Assembly: GCA_030062745.1 (NCBI GenBank)
Contig: CP099854.1
Coordinates: forward strand, 9,636,014 to 9,700,013
Direction of reading: 5' to 3'
Origin: Capitulum mitella
Lineage: Eukaryota; Arthropoda; Thecostraca; Pollicipedomorpha; Pollicipedidae
Length of the DNA: 64,000 bases
The translations under genes and the position numbers were made by a program. Shown in pieces: positions 44,771 to 56,403 of this stretch. Every line of letters begins with the position of its first letter. Position 1 is the first letter of the stretch. The notes beneath the pieces are model-generated. The model did not search any database. It saw nothing but the letters and a program-made list of their open reading frames with translations, and was not told the origin of the DNA.

Positions 44771-46909
44771 ACGAAATGCGAAGCGAAGCGGCTCATGACG
44801 CCATAGGATACGTGGCAGCGTCGCGTTTCACGTCACGGGACAAGTGTGGCGCGTCAATGGCTCTCGGCAGGCGAGGGGCAGCCGCTTCGTCTGCCGGCAC
44901 GCGGCCGACAACACCGACACGGAGGCAGCTGATGATCTGGTCGCAGTCCTGGGAGAGAGGAGTCCTTAGGCCTCGTGACATCACTGATTCCGGGCATGAT
45001 GACTTTTCACCCAGGTGGGCGTCCAGCGCTCGCGGAAATAAAAAAGGCAGCGGTAGTTAGAGCATCAGTTGTTCGAATAGCCTTCAAATGTGAATTAAGA
45101 ATTACAGGGAACTTTAAGCCTACGCAGATGCCAAGTCCACCAAAGAGTCAAGTTGCCTTTGGCGAAAACCTTGGCGCTCTTCTTCGGCTGCATCTGATGC
45201 GCACAGATCTGCACACGATATCTGGTGAAGTCTCAGTGCAGATCGGATAAAAGAAAGGATAGTACGCTGATGTTACAAGGTATTTAGGGGACTTAGGCAC
45301 ATATTTCTCGTCCCTCTCTGCGGAGCAACTACTTGCACGGGATCATCCCGTGCAGACTGGATCATTCGTGGATTCTCAGTTATGGGTGTAGCTAGGATTT
45401 CACCACGGAGGGAGCTAGAACAAAGCTAACCTCCTTAGAACTGTTAACTCCTAGAACTTCGTCCACGTTATTTCCTGGACGCTCTGAATATTTTATTTCT
45501 TACATTATTTTATTATGCTGCGTAAAGAAATGTTAAATTTTCAACCGCAAACGGGGACATAGCCTCCTTTCTCACTCCTTCCTTGACGACGCCCATAGTT
45601 TCAGTGCACATTCGTTAGTGTGCAAAACAACTGTTATGCAAAACAACTGTTTTGCACACCAAAAACACACTAAAAACGCATCTGCAAAGCAACTGTTAGT
45701 GCAGTGATGCTGCAGGACATTTAGTGGATTTAAAGCCTTATTTCTCGCCACGCTTGGCCGCAAAACTGCGCTTTTTATAAACTAGATTTGGTTTTCGTGT
45801 TTTTCGCATGATACATCCAGTTCACGAGGCAGATGGCTGAGAACTTTGTCGCCAGAGTCAGATCTCTGTCACGAATGAGTCCGCTGAACGCCTGCTGGAG
45901 CGGGCTGGACGGCATTCTTTTGCTTCCTTCTCCTCGATTCTGCGGTCACAGCGAAAATGCTGCCCATCCAAGGCGACCGCAACCGGTGGAAATGCCATGT
46001 CGGCAAAAGCGCCAATCTTCAGCAACGGAAATGTCATGTCTTAGTCCTTTTTAATTGCACCAAATAGCACCGTGCGATTATTTTTTGCGTGGCATGCCTG
46101 ATATTGTGCTGTGCCGAGGGCTATGAGTCATAAAATTCCAAACCTCGCGTTTTTCAGTGGCGATGAAATTGTTTTTATTAGAAGTGGTGGTCCGTATAAA
46201 TCCCGTGAGTCTTCCGTGACGGAATCTCCCGTGAGGCTTCTCGCCAGTTTCTGAGGTACCGCTCTCGTTGAAGCAATGTCGCTTTTGATCAGATGCGGTG
46301 TAGACCCTGGGCATGTTATCATATGTCAAGACGTCTTTTCGTGCCATAGTGGCCAGGCGCACATATTCGTCGTCTCCTGATCCGGGATGTTTATGTGTCC
46401 GTGGCTACAAGGGTCGCGCACGAGGTGGGTTTTTCCTGAGATCCTTCACCCCTGCACAAAGTGGCCGGGTCTTTCTAATGTTTGAAGACTGAACATCAGA
46501 CTCATGGCGACTTGCTAAAATTTTGGGGAAATGCGACGTCAAGGCTTGATCTCAGCGCTTCTAGCATGTTCTGCGGCTTCCCAAATTGTGTCCGTGGCCG
46601 CCGGCTCCGCGCCGTTTGTGAACCACCGACAGTTCGTCACCATCACCTTCTCAGGCCTGGTCGGGTAATCCGTGCCGTGGGAGCGTGATCGAGTTCCTGA
46701 CAACCTACTCTGGCCCAGGCTGGGCGAGAAAAACTGCCACGGCGCCGGCTCCTTGCGTGTTATCTCGACACGCCGATTCACGGCTGAGTGTCATGCGAAT
46801 CGTTGCATCAGTGCGTCTTGCATCACCATTCTCGGCTCTGTCGGCGGCGTTGAGTCGGTATCCCCGGGCAGCTTTACGCCAGACTGCTAAGCAGTAGTGT
46901 TTACTGCGT
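44771..46909. other. Unassigned stretch
   Basis: A 21-bp palindrome (TGCACGGGAT, one base, ATCCCGTGCA) lies at 45334-45354. A TGCAAAACAACTGTT motif repeats at 45620 and 45636. No gene is recognised. Confidence 0.4.
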
Positions 46910-47250
46910 CAACATTCCGGCCTATGTAACGTTGGACCGTCGAGGCTCTCTGCATCAGTGGACTGTTGGCCAATACTGCGCGCCGAGGCCATACCTTAGG
47001 ATGCCTGTAGCTCCCAAGTGCAGACCGGCATTGCACACCGAGTCAGTCTACCACGGTTTCTGTTGCATTTGACTGACGAGGTTTTGTGTACCACTGGAAC
47101 GTTCCCAAGTACTGTATCCCGAATCAGTATCTTATAAGCTGTACCAAAGCACCGTTGACCAACACTATGCCCCAGGTCAGTCTCCTGGGGTCTGCTTTAG
47201 CACTCGCCTGTTGGCCAGTACTGAACAGCAAGTCAGTTTCTTCAGGGGAG
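46910..47250 (+). repeat. Degenerate minisatellite, five to six units
   Basis: Units of about 60-70 bp share GTTGGCCARTACTG followed by a CGAGTCAGTCT-like block (for example at 46966, 47153 and 47210, with weaker copies at 47015 and 47090). Confidence 0.6.
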
Positions 47251-47259
47251 CGCGTGGCA

Positions 47260-47360
47260 TGGCGTGGTTTGGTGGCCACGATATCGCCCCATTACCGAGA
47301 GGTCGCCGGTTCGAGTCCGTGCAACGGCGGAATTTTACCCTCCGTCATCGAGCTTGACAA
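47260..47360 (+). mobile_element. tRNA-derived SINE head, copy 1
   Basis: An A-box-like TGGTTTGGTGG (47265-47275) and a perfect B box GGTTCGAGTCC (47308-47318) have tRNA-like spacing. The following GTCATCGAGC segment resembles the body after the head at 58500-58575. A closed cloverleaf is not evident. Confidence 0.6.
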
Positions 47361-50173
47361 CCAGCACGTGACAGCAGCTGCGACGCCAGAGGCCCGTCGC
47401 GCTCGACAGCGGCGATCGATAGCCGAGGACGGCCGACCGTGCACCCTCGGAGGGCAGCTGATTCACTGATCGTCCCCGTCAGACCCGTCCCGCCGGCGGG
47501 GATCGCGGGGTCTGCGACCGGACAGTGATCGATGCGGTATGCGGCATATCCGTGGGAGCCGGGAGGGGCTAAGTCTCCGAGCTTCGTGCAAACCCGAAAT
47601 GACCGGCTTATCGCGACATCAGGCGATTTTAGTCGGAGATGTCGATAAGGGAGAGGCACCTCCCCGACGACAGGTGGATCTCTGGTCTGTGAGATTGCTG
47701 GGAACAAAGCAATGCGTCGCTGGATGTGAAACTGCGCTGGATTCGTTTCGTGCGTTGCCTGGGTTGGCCGCATGGGATTATGAAATGGTCGTAATTTTAG
47801 CCACACTGTCGCGACTTCAGGCACTGTCATTTTTCGATGTCTTAACCGTGACCGTTTATAACTTTAGAACCGTACTGACGTGTGTCCCATATCCTTTTAT
47901 GGTGTTTTTTGAGCAACCAAACATGCCAGTGCCAAATCACCGGGATTTGGAAATCAAAAATCTACCTTTTGGTAGATTTCTCGTTGAAAATGGCGAATCT
48001 TAGGCATGTAACAGCAATCCCTCCTACACTTCCAACCACAATGATGGGCGCCTAATGACCTTGAAGTCGGTGCGCCCCTCAGCCCCAATAACCAACCAAT
48101 CCAACCACATTGAACCAAATTAGTACCCACCAAAACTTTCGAAAATGAGGTAGTGGCTGGACTGCAACTGAATGTTGAGAAAGGCAGCGCCAGCCTCGCA
48201 TAGTTCAGACCGTCGCCGGCAGTTGAGAGGGATGAGCGTCAGCCCCACCTCCGCGTGCAAAGCCGACGATCACCCCTCCCTCAGGACGTGACTGTGGTCA
48301 GTACGGCCTCTGACTCGCGGTCCGCGGACAGCGGTCCACTAGCGGTGCGGCGGACCCTCTGCCAGGAGCTGTCCTGCACCGACGACGCGTCGCCGGCGCT
48401 GCAAGGGTCGGCGCTGGAACAATCTGAATCCGAAGGACGCATCCTACGAAAGCCATGAACTCTCTTCTCCCGCATTTTTGGGTTCGCTGCAAAACCTGCT
48501 TCCCCGAGAAAGGCCAGCAGTTTTATTCCGATAAGCATCGTTCGGGTACGTAGGCACGCTAGATAAGCGTCTAGCATCTCCGGTGATCGACAGCTCAGTC
48601 ACATGGGCTTGGCCGAATGTTGCTGGGCCCGTCGCAAAAAAGGCACAGCACGTTTTCAGCGGGACGCCTGAAAAAACGAATCATCACATTCGTGGAATGT
48701 GCGGACGCGTTTCGGCTGTGTCGAACTTCCAGGTACCATTTCATCACTTTCATTTGAGCTGCGCCGACACCACGCGAACTCCAGTTTCATCATGTCGATG
48801 CGCTGTGCGTGCTCGGTTTGCACCACCGCGGGGGGAGACGGGGCCACCCGCTAAGCTCCTGTATCCCACCCGCCGTGGCTATCGCCTCCGAAGCGCCCTG
48901 AAGTCTCAATTCCTGCCCGGCGCCGGGACGTGTCCGCCGCCCAGGCTAATGCTGAAATACTGCGGCGCTCCGTCGGGGCCGCCCGTTTGTCTGCCGTTCG
49001 CCGGGCGCCGATAATTTTATCACGGCGCTCGGCGGCAGTGTACCTGGTGAATGCACACGGCTTCAGTTGTGCACGGCGTGTGTGGGATTGTGATGAAGGC
49101 ATCAGCGGCGTAGTCATGGCTGGCGTCTGTTGAGAAATACGGCGTTGCCTGCGTTTCGTGGTCCCGTGGAACGTGATAAGAGGATTTGGTCATGCAAAGA
49201 AGATTGTGCACAGGAGTTATGCTCTTCTTTTTCATGTGTGCTTAGGTGAAAAGGGTTATCGATGTCGATTTAGATGCAATGGGAGAAGCGTTTCATTTAA
49301 GGCTAACGACCATTGGAAATTAAAGTAGAAACTGACTGAAAATTAAAGAACAGTCCAATTCAATCAATTCCAAAGGAATTCCAGTCATACTGATTGGAAA
49401 TTAAAGAAGAAAACCCATGATCGCAAAAACCCGTACGCTGTCGTACATCAGTTAGTTTACCGGCATATTTCGTACATGGCTCCCGATGGGTCAGCCAGAA
49501 TGGAACGGTCAGGTGCAGTTCGGACAACTGTAACAGGGAGAATGCTGGCCTACCCCTCGTTCGCGCTCCCCCACAAAAGTCAAAAACAAGATCAATATGC
49601 CGGGGACGCGATTATTTCACAAATCGCGTCAACGATTTGTCATTGCCGCTGATTTACTCCAAATTCCCAGCCGCTGGCGCCATCTTTCAAATGCTTCTGC
49701 TCCTTACACCCGCCACCTGCGGGGAATTTGGATCATCGGGAGCTTTGAGATCAGCGCTGTAAACCATCCTTTGTGAACGCCGGTAAACCACTCTTTGTGA
49801 ATGCCGGTAAAAAGTACGCTCGGCTTTGTGGAAGGTAAGCTGCTCACAAAAAAACGCGGTCTGCAACGTTTTCGGTGTTTTCTTGCCACGTTCAGAGCGA
49901 GCACGCAACCGCATCCACGGCACGAAGGATGCTTCGTGTGCTGATGGGGGCCACCTGGCAATGCGGGCCCTTCCAACGACTGAAATCTGAAATAGCCCTT
50001 TTAACGACTTTTCCGTACCTGTAAAACAAAGCGTCCAGAACTAGTGCGGGATTTTACGTGGCACTGAAGCCATGCGTACCTTTTACTGGCATTTACATTT
50101 GCAAAACTGTAGGAGACGCGAAGACGGAAAATTTTTTCGTGATACTGATGGAATGCAGTGAGTATGACCTTCC
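47361..50173. other. Unassigned stretch; SINE-tail module
   Basis: The module at 48050-48098 (GGGCGCCTAATGACC then GTGCGCCCC and CCCCAATAACCAACCA) repeats the one at 16748-16796. GC-rich patches at 48200-48420 and 48780-49030 carry overlapping ORFs on both strands with no recognisable domain. Nothing else is seen. Confidence 0.4.
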
Positions 50174-51375
50174 TTAACCCTGTTTCCGTATAGTTGATTC
50201 CAGAAGCCTTCTTCGGTTTTTTACTCGGCATTTGCAGGGTCTTCAAAACAGCGCCACAAAACTTGGTCACTATTCCCATCTATTCATCCTTTGTAGTACG
50301 TCAAAGTTTCAAGATTTTGTTTTTTGCAGGGACGGCGCCAATCTACCTTTTTGGGAGACACCCCTGGCCATTTTTGACACTGTTGAAGATCAAAGGAAAA
50401 TGGCTGCGAAAAATGTAGTTCTAGGATATAGGTTAAAACTTTATGAGTGTATAGGCAAAGAACCGGGCAAGCATACAAAAATGCTGACCTGAGCTTACTC
50501 CACCAGATCAGGTCAAGGCCAAAAGTCAAAATGTGATTTTATGTGAACATTTTTGAAGCTTATTCTCGAAACGAAACGTCCGGAAAATGTGTAGCTAAGC
50601 GCAGTGTTCTTTGCTTGTGTTCACAGGCTCAGGTCGATATCAGGTCAGGTCAGGTAACTATGGCGTGAAATGTTCGATCATATACCGTACGTCACGACGA
50701 CTCTGAACAGGACTTTTAGAAGTATAATCAATTTAAATGATTGGACATGTTTTCGAGCACTTTAAAATGAATCGAAGGTCATTCCATGTGATTTTGAGGT
50801 CGTCTGAGGTCATACAAGGTCAAATGTTTTAAGCTGACTTGATGAACATGAGACCATGACAGTTCCCACATTTTTATGACCCTGGCGCCGCCTATGTCAA
50901 CATTATGCGAGCTGTGTAAGACAATTTGTTTTTAAGTGAAGAATGGCTATTAAAAACTCAGGTATTGTTTCAGATTTTATTTAAATCCATTTCTCCATGA
51001 AATGCACATACCATTTTCCAAACATTGTGAAGGCCTATGAATTTTCTCAAAATTCTTAATGTATGAGCCAGAGGGAATATCCCATCGATTACCTATCGAT
51101 TCATGCCGATTGCATTAAAATTGGCTCGTAAACATCGGAGTTATAATAACTAAAAATATCGTTTTTCCGGCCTTTTGCCCCCCCCCCCACTCCCGTATCT
51201 TTTCCTTAGAAGATTTTCAGAATTTCTTTTGGCACAAATGTACTTTACGTAATGGCTAATCAATTGACATCGATAGGTATCGTAGGTATCGATAGGTATT
51301 GAAATCGTATAGGTAGTTCTCGAGATCTCGGGGGAAGGGGAAGTCCCCCATAGGGAATGCATGCTAGCGTTATGG
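50174..51375 (+). mobile_element. piggyBac-like non-autonomous element, copy D (diverged)
   Basis: It begins TTAACCCTGTTTCCG and runs parallel to copy B through the whole element, including the CGATATCAGGTCAGGTCA region (50635), the ATGACCCTGGCGCCGCCTATG region (50876) and GTAGTTCTCGAGATCTC (51312). The right end is degraded (TAGGGAATGC near 51350) and its TTAA is not recognisable. Confidence 0.75.
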
Positions 51376-51696
51376 GTATGTGAATGGGGCAAATTTAAAG
51401 TCAAATAAATTCCGTCTTTAAACATGGCATTTTGTCCAGCGCCGATCCGAATCATTTCAAAGACCGTGACTCATTACCTATGTTTTTTCCAGCATAGCTC
51501 ATTTGCTTGTTAGAAGTAAGCCGTTGAATCTTGAAGAGAAAAGTCTATACCATATATACTGCAGCCATCTATTGCAACTGGGTGCTTCTCTAGTATCCGA
51601 CATACGTTGTTTTCTAACCGTTCCGTGAATCGTTGTGGTTGGCTTCCAAGCTGATTGCCAGCAGGTGCCCCTTTTCAAATGTCCGGTGGTCATCAC
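51376..51696. other. Unassigned stretch
   Basis: Nothing is recognised. Confidence 0.3.
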
Positions 51697-51995
51697 TGAT
51701 TGGTCGTTCTTTGGTGCGATCGTCGCCGGGCGGTCAGCACCGGAAACCCTGACTTTTCCTTCCTGGGTTATCATCCCTGACTGGCCAGTGCCGATAACTC
51801 TTCCTTATTGGTCAGCCACGGAGGTCACGGAGTGAACGTCCCTGATTGGCCAGCTCCGACAGTCATTCTTTATTGGCCAACCACGGAGTAGGCGTCCCTG
51901 AAGGGTCAGCAACGGCATTCGTTCCTGATAAGCCGTCCCTGATTGGCTGTCGTCCCTAATTGGTCAACCTGGAGTGGTGGCTCCAAATTGGTGCG
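51697..51995 (+). repeat. Decayed minisatellite rich in ATTGG (inverted CCAAT)
   Basis: Units of about 30-60 bp with CCCTGATTGGCCAG, TTATTGGYCARCCACGG and similar blocks give about eight ATTGG pentamers in 300 bp. Confidence 0.65.
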
Positions 51996-52384
51996 TTTCG
52001 ACTACTTTGCGTCGATTGGACGAGGATTATAGGCTGTGTGTTGGACGGTCAGCCGGTATCTGGCGCGGTCGACAGCTCGCCTCAAATGAGGACATTGATC
52101 GCTCATTCCAAGACCTCGTGCATTGTCCGATCTCGAAGTTCCTAAGCGGCGCTGAGTCTGTCATACTGTGACACAGGCGACGTTACAAAATCCCTGGCCT
52201 TGCGTTTGGCAGCGCCTCTCCCGAGCGAGACTGAGCACCAGTGTCTCCGACATTTCATCCCGTCCGTTGGACGTACCGGGCACAGCCCGCCCCGGAACGT
52301 CCCTTACAGCTGATCCTACGGCATTCGCCTCCGTTTCTGACGCAGTACAGCACCGCTCGGCACAGCGTCCCTTCCACAAGTGTT

Positions 52385-52625
52385 CTCCCTTACCACCGCG
52401 CCTGGCTTCGCCGCTGATGCAAACCGGACCCCTGTCCCACCTCTCGCGCTCTTCTCCACCTCAACCTCTCCCTTACCACAGTATTTGGCTCCACCCTTGG
52501 TGTAAACCGGACACCTTACGAGTGTTGTCCCTTACCACCGTGCCTGGCTCCGCCCTTGACATAAACCGGGCCCCTACCACATCTCTCGACCATCCTCCCG
52601 TGCCGCGGTGCCTCGCTCCGCGCCT
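52385..52625 (+). repeat. Tandem repeat of about 65-75 bp, three units
   Basis: Units share CTTACCACCGYGCCTGGCTC, then an AAACCGGAC block. The long ORF at 52168-52797 crosses this repeat and is probably an artefact. Confidence 0.7.
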
Positions 52626-53435
52626 GAGGCCGCCCGGCCCCCCGCCGAGCCGCCGGCGACGGCAGGAGAGCGCCGGACGCGGGCGAGACTGTCGGCCATT
52701 GTTGTGCGCCTCGGTCAAGGCCGTGATCCGCGGCAGTCGCTCGTCCCACACGGCAAAGTGCTGCCGGGCAGCGCCAAAAACTGCGCCCAGCTGGTGACGG
52801 TGGCGACATCTGAGGTCGAGTTATTCGCGCCGACGGCAGCGGCTGTCGACGAGTCTGATAAAAAAGGAAAATTTGATTACTGAATTTGTGCGCATGTTTG
52901 CATATCGTCTTCGAAAGCAATATCAGAATTTTTTTCTTTTAAAAGGTTTTGTTTGAAAATTTCCGAGATGTTGGGCAAGACCTACAGGCAGGCATGTGCC
53001 GAGATCCCGATGGAATGCAGGTTATCCCCGTGTTGCATTCAGCCCCTCGCTGACCTGGGCCGGTCATTGCATCATCTCGGAAAGGTCGTGTCTCTCCGGA
53101 GCAAAGCGGCTCCCAGGTGACGCAACGCTTACCCTGGTCAGCTTAGAATCTGACCCAAAACGGGGACAACCCACATTCCATCGGGACCCCGGAACAACAG
53201 GGATGCCATGTTTCGCATGTGTTGTAAGCCGGCATTTACTAGGATGTTTACAACCTTTTAGTACGACAGTGTTTTGCATTCTTACTTTTATCGCGAAATC
53301 CAATAGACAGTGATTCTGGGGCCAAACAGGTAAGCAGTTCATGTAGGATGTTCCTGAAGTCCTGTACCGGTGAGATGACAGCTCGCTGGTTTCAGCTCCG
53401 AATTAGGCCACATGGTTCGCAAAATGCCACATGAC
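52626..53435. other. GC-rich patch and unassigned stretch
   Basis: The GC-rich part (52620-52830) has open frames on both strands with no domain. Nothing else is recognised. Confidence 0.3.
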
Positions 53436-53590
53436 ACGTAGGCGTAGGAACGGGAGGGTCTGTGGGTGCCATGGCACCCCCACTTTCCGAGAATGCTGAG
53501 CATTAAGTTTATGACGATGCATGTAAAGAATTGGTTTCGAAATTGGCTTCGTCATCCCCACTTTCAGAGACGTTCCTACACGTATGCCAT
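53436..53590. mobile_element. Small inverted-repeat element (possible MITE)
   Basis: CACGTAGGCGTAGGAACG at the left and CGTTCCTACACGTATG at the right form imperfect inverted ends about 150 bp apart. A perfect 16-bp palindrome GGGTGCCATGGCACCC lies at 53464-53479. No superfamily is assigned. Confidence 0.45.
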
Positions 53591-54344
53591 GACATGCTGC
53601 TCAGACTTGTCTATGGTGTGCTAGAAGCATAAAGACCTATTCGCGTGCAACCTCTGCAAACTCCTCCGTCATGCGAAATGAGATATCAGGGAAAACAAAA
53701 GAGCAATACGAAAAGGTAGCCAATACACTACAGCCCTTCAACCAAACTTTTTTGAGAGCATGCCCCGTCAGGATTGCTCTCATTCTTACTCCCTGCCCTC
53801 TATCTCCCCCATCCCTTTTTCCTGGTATGCCTGCGCTATTTTTACCTCGTGAAGGCTGCATTAGGCTGCAGCAACCTTCGAACGCTATGCAGGGCTTTTG
53901 CAGCGCCGTGGTAATAGCGTGGCAAATGTCATGTCCCGTCCGTCGATAAGTGGAATTCATCAATGCCCGCACGATCGTGCAACATACCATGCACGCATGA
54001 GTTTAAGGCCAATATCATCACCTGCTGTCTAATTGCGGTTTTGTGAGGTTCGAGTCGGCTTTCGGCTTTGATCTCGAGCCTACCAGATGCACTCGAAGCA
54101 TCAACAATATTTGCGAAACATAACCCGCTGAGGAAAATAGCACTTATCGCCAGTCATCCGATCTTCATCTCGGGCTGCAGCGTTCGTGTGCAGACTCGGC
54201 CGACGGCGCCGCGCCGGCCGAGGCCCGCGATGTGACTGGCTGATGAGCTGCTATCGCTGGCAGCATCAGCGGCGGCGAACACGGCGGCCGGCACCGTCTG
54301 CCGCCTGGTGGACTGCGGGCCACGCCCCGAGCAGACTGTCGCCG
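53591..54344. other. Unassigned stretch
   Basis: Nothing is recognised. Bases 54180-54340 are GC-rich. Confidence 0.3.
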
Positions 54345-54735
54345 TCCTGACGGCAGGACTGACCTGACCGCAGGACCGGACTGATCTGACCACGGGACTG
54401 GTCTCTTGACAACAGGGCTGAACTGATAGCTCGACACGAGGTCTGATCTGACAACAGGACCAGACTGATCTCCTGACAACAGAACCGGTCTGACCTCCTG
54501 ACAAAGGACCTCCTCACCACAGGACTGATCCCTCACGCTGATGTCCTGGCAACAAGACAGACCCCACAACAGGGCTGGTCTGACCTCCTGACAACAGGAC
54601 CGGACTGGTTTGAAAACGAGCGCGGATCTCCTGACAGTAGGACTGGACTGACGTCTTGACATGATCGGACTAATGTGACAAGAGGACTGGACTGATCTCC
54701 TGACAATGGGACAGCTGAGCTCTTGACAACGGGAC
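54345..54735 (-). repeat. Degenerate minisatellite of about 20-25 bp
   Basis: CTGACAACAGGACYRGACTG-like units recur for almost 400 bp with extensive drift. Long ORFs on the minus strand here (repeating VRSxQxxxP-like strings) are products of the array. Confidence 0.75.
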
Positions 54736-55483
54736 CAGAATATCCAGGTGGAGTTCCTGACAGAGATGAATGTGAAGAATCGGCATTGCAAATGTTTGCA
54801 TTAACCCGCATTTGTTGCATCAGAAAAGTCGATCTTCGATGTATGCCGAGTCAGCGTAACGTCCGTAGCAAAATCGTCGTTACCGGCCGAGGACCTGTTC
54901 CTCGTTGGCTGCTCCGAAGCATCAGAATGCACCGACCGCCGCCTCCCCCCCCTCCCACAGACTTCTGCACCCCCCCCCCGGCAAGTGCAGCCAGCATCCC
55001 TCCCTGCGCCGCCGAAATCTCGTATGCACGATCGGCTGGTAGAGCCCGCTGGAGGCTGATCCACAGGTAAGCCGCGTGGGCACGCCGGGCCGCAGACGGC
55101 GCACACGCAGCTCCCCGACCGCCCACACCGGTAAAAACCCTCCCCGTCCCGAACCGAGGCGCCGGGCCCCGTGAAAAATGGCGCTCACGACGATTGGCCA
55201 CCGTTGGCGATAACTGGCCGGCGTGCATGTCGGCGTCCCGAACACGGTGATCATGGCTCTGCGGCGCCCAGTCGCCCGGCCTGGGTGCATGCCGCCGGCG
55301 GGGAGCCGCTGCACGCGGCGGCTGCGCGAGCCGAAAGGTTCCCATGCAGTGTGGGGTCCGGCCGGTTCGCTGTGCCTGACACGGTGCTGGCGCTGGTGCG
55401 TCGTTCTTATGTTGCGGTGCGACGCGATCAGTGTTGGTCCGGGGTATTCTCGGGGCGTGAGCCATGTTTGGGTCATTCCATCC
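54736..55483. other. GC-rich unassigned stretch
   Basis: Poly-C runs lie at 54943-54950 and 54970-54978. The 247-codon minus-strand ORF at 54851-55594 overlaps other open frames and continues into the hAT-like element; I see no domain. Confidence 0.3.
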
Positions 55484-56403
55484 CAGTAGCGTAGCCAGGA
55501 GGGTCCCAGGGGTCCTAGGCCCCCCAGATTGTTTTGGTAAACGAAGAGGCCAAGGAGTCCCCTGGCCGTGAAAGATAAACCCACCCCTTCGCAAAGGGCC
55601 CCTTGACCCCAGGGAAAAACCCCTCTGGCAGGTAACGGAGTGCCCCCTGACCGGGAAAGCTAAGTGGGCCCCCCGGCATGTAACTACCCAAAGTCATATG
55701 CGAGGACCGGAAGGATGCTTCTCTGCAAAGGAGCCGTCAGCCAGGAAAGGTGCTCCTGCCATGGGGCGGTTTTGGTGTGTCGGGAAGGGAGCCCCACTGA
55801 CGCAACCTAAGCCAAGGGCCCCAGGAGTCTCTCGTCCCAACTCCAGTAATTCTTAACACTTGAAGGGCTATACTGCCTAACGTGGTATCTCTGGCTCGGG
55901 TTCCTGGCATGTCCTGAAGGGCCCCAGTATTCACTGACCTGGAGAGGTCAGGGACCCGGTCAAGCGAAGGCAGTTCCTGGCAGGAAAGGTGCCTGCTTCT
56001 GTCCCGGAATGGCTGCCGGAACTCAGTGCCGGGCAGCGTAGAGGCGTAGTCGCGATCGTCAAGGCAATGCAATGTAAACGAAGGCAGGTAATTGGGGCTC
56101 AGCAGGCTGGCTGGGCATTGAGACCCAGAAAAAGTAGAAGCTCTAACGTTAATGAGGCCTCAGTAGCCAGAGTGGTAAATACAGATAATCCAGGCCAGCT
56201 TTTTCACAGAAAGCTTGGTTGCATGGGAAAGAAGCCACGTGCTTGTAAAGTACCCACTAGTGTTCTAGTCAAGGCTCCTTGAACATCGCAGTGTTCAAGG
56301 AGCTCCTCAGTGTTGGGGCCCCGCTCAGTGGTGGGGGCCCCTCAGTGTTGGGGCCTCCTCATTTTCAAGGGCCCGCCAAAAAAAATCCTGGCTACGCCTC
56401 TGC
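55484..56403. mobile_element. hAT-like element, 920 bp, non-autonomous
   Basis: The ends are CAGTAGCGTAGCCAGGA and, on the opposite strand from 56403, CAGAGGCGTAGCCAGGA, a 17-bp inverted repeat with two mismatches. Such CAG-starting ends are typical of hAT elements in invertebrates. A clear 8-bp target duplication is not visible. The interior has G/C-rich imperfect repeats, a perfect 12-bp hairpin (56274-56303) and a 24-bp triplet repeat (56304-56361), and no transposase. Confidence 0.65.
56274..56303. repeat. Perfect hairpin, 12-bp arms, 6-base loop
   Basis: GCTCCTTGAACA, loop TCGCAG, TGTTCAAGGAGC. Confidence 0.9.

Noticed and set aside
47260-47335. tRNA gene
   Set aside because: B box is perfect, but no cloverleaf closes and a related copy at 58500 shares the same non-tRNA body.
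52168-52797. 209-codon ORF
   Set aside because: Crosses a three-unit tandem repeat and a GC-rich patch; no domain or start context support.
54154-54791. 208-codon minus-strand ORF with repeated VRSxQ-like peptides
   Set aside because: The peptide repeat follows the degenerate minisatellite, and several frames are open over the same bases.
54851-55594. 247-codon minus-strand ORF
   Set aside because: GC-rich, overlaps open frames on the other strand, runs into a hAT-like element, and has no domain.
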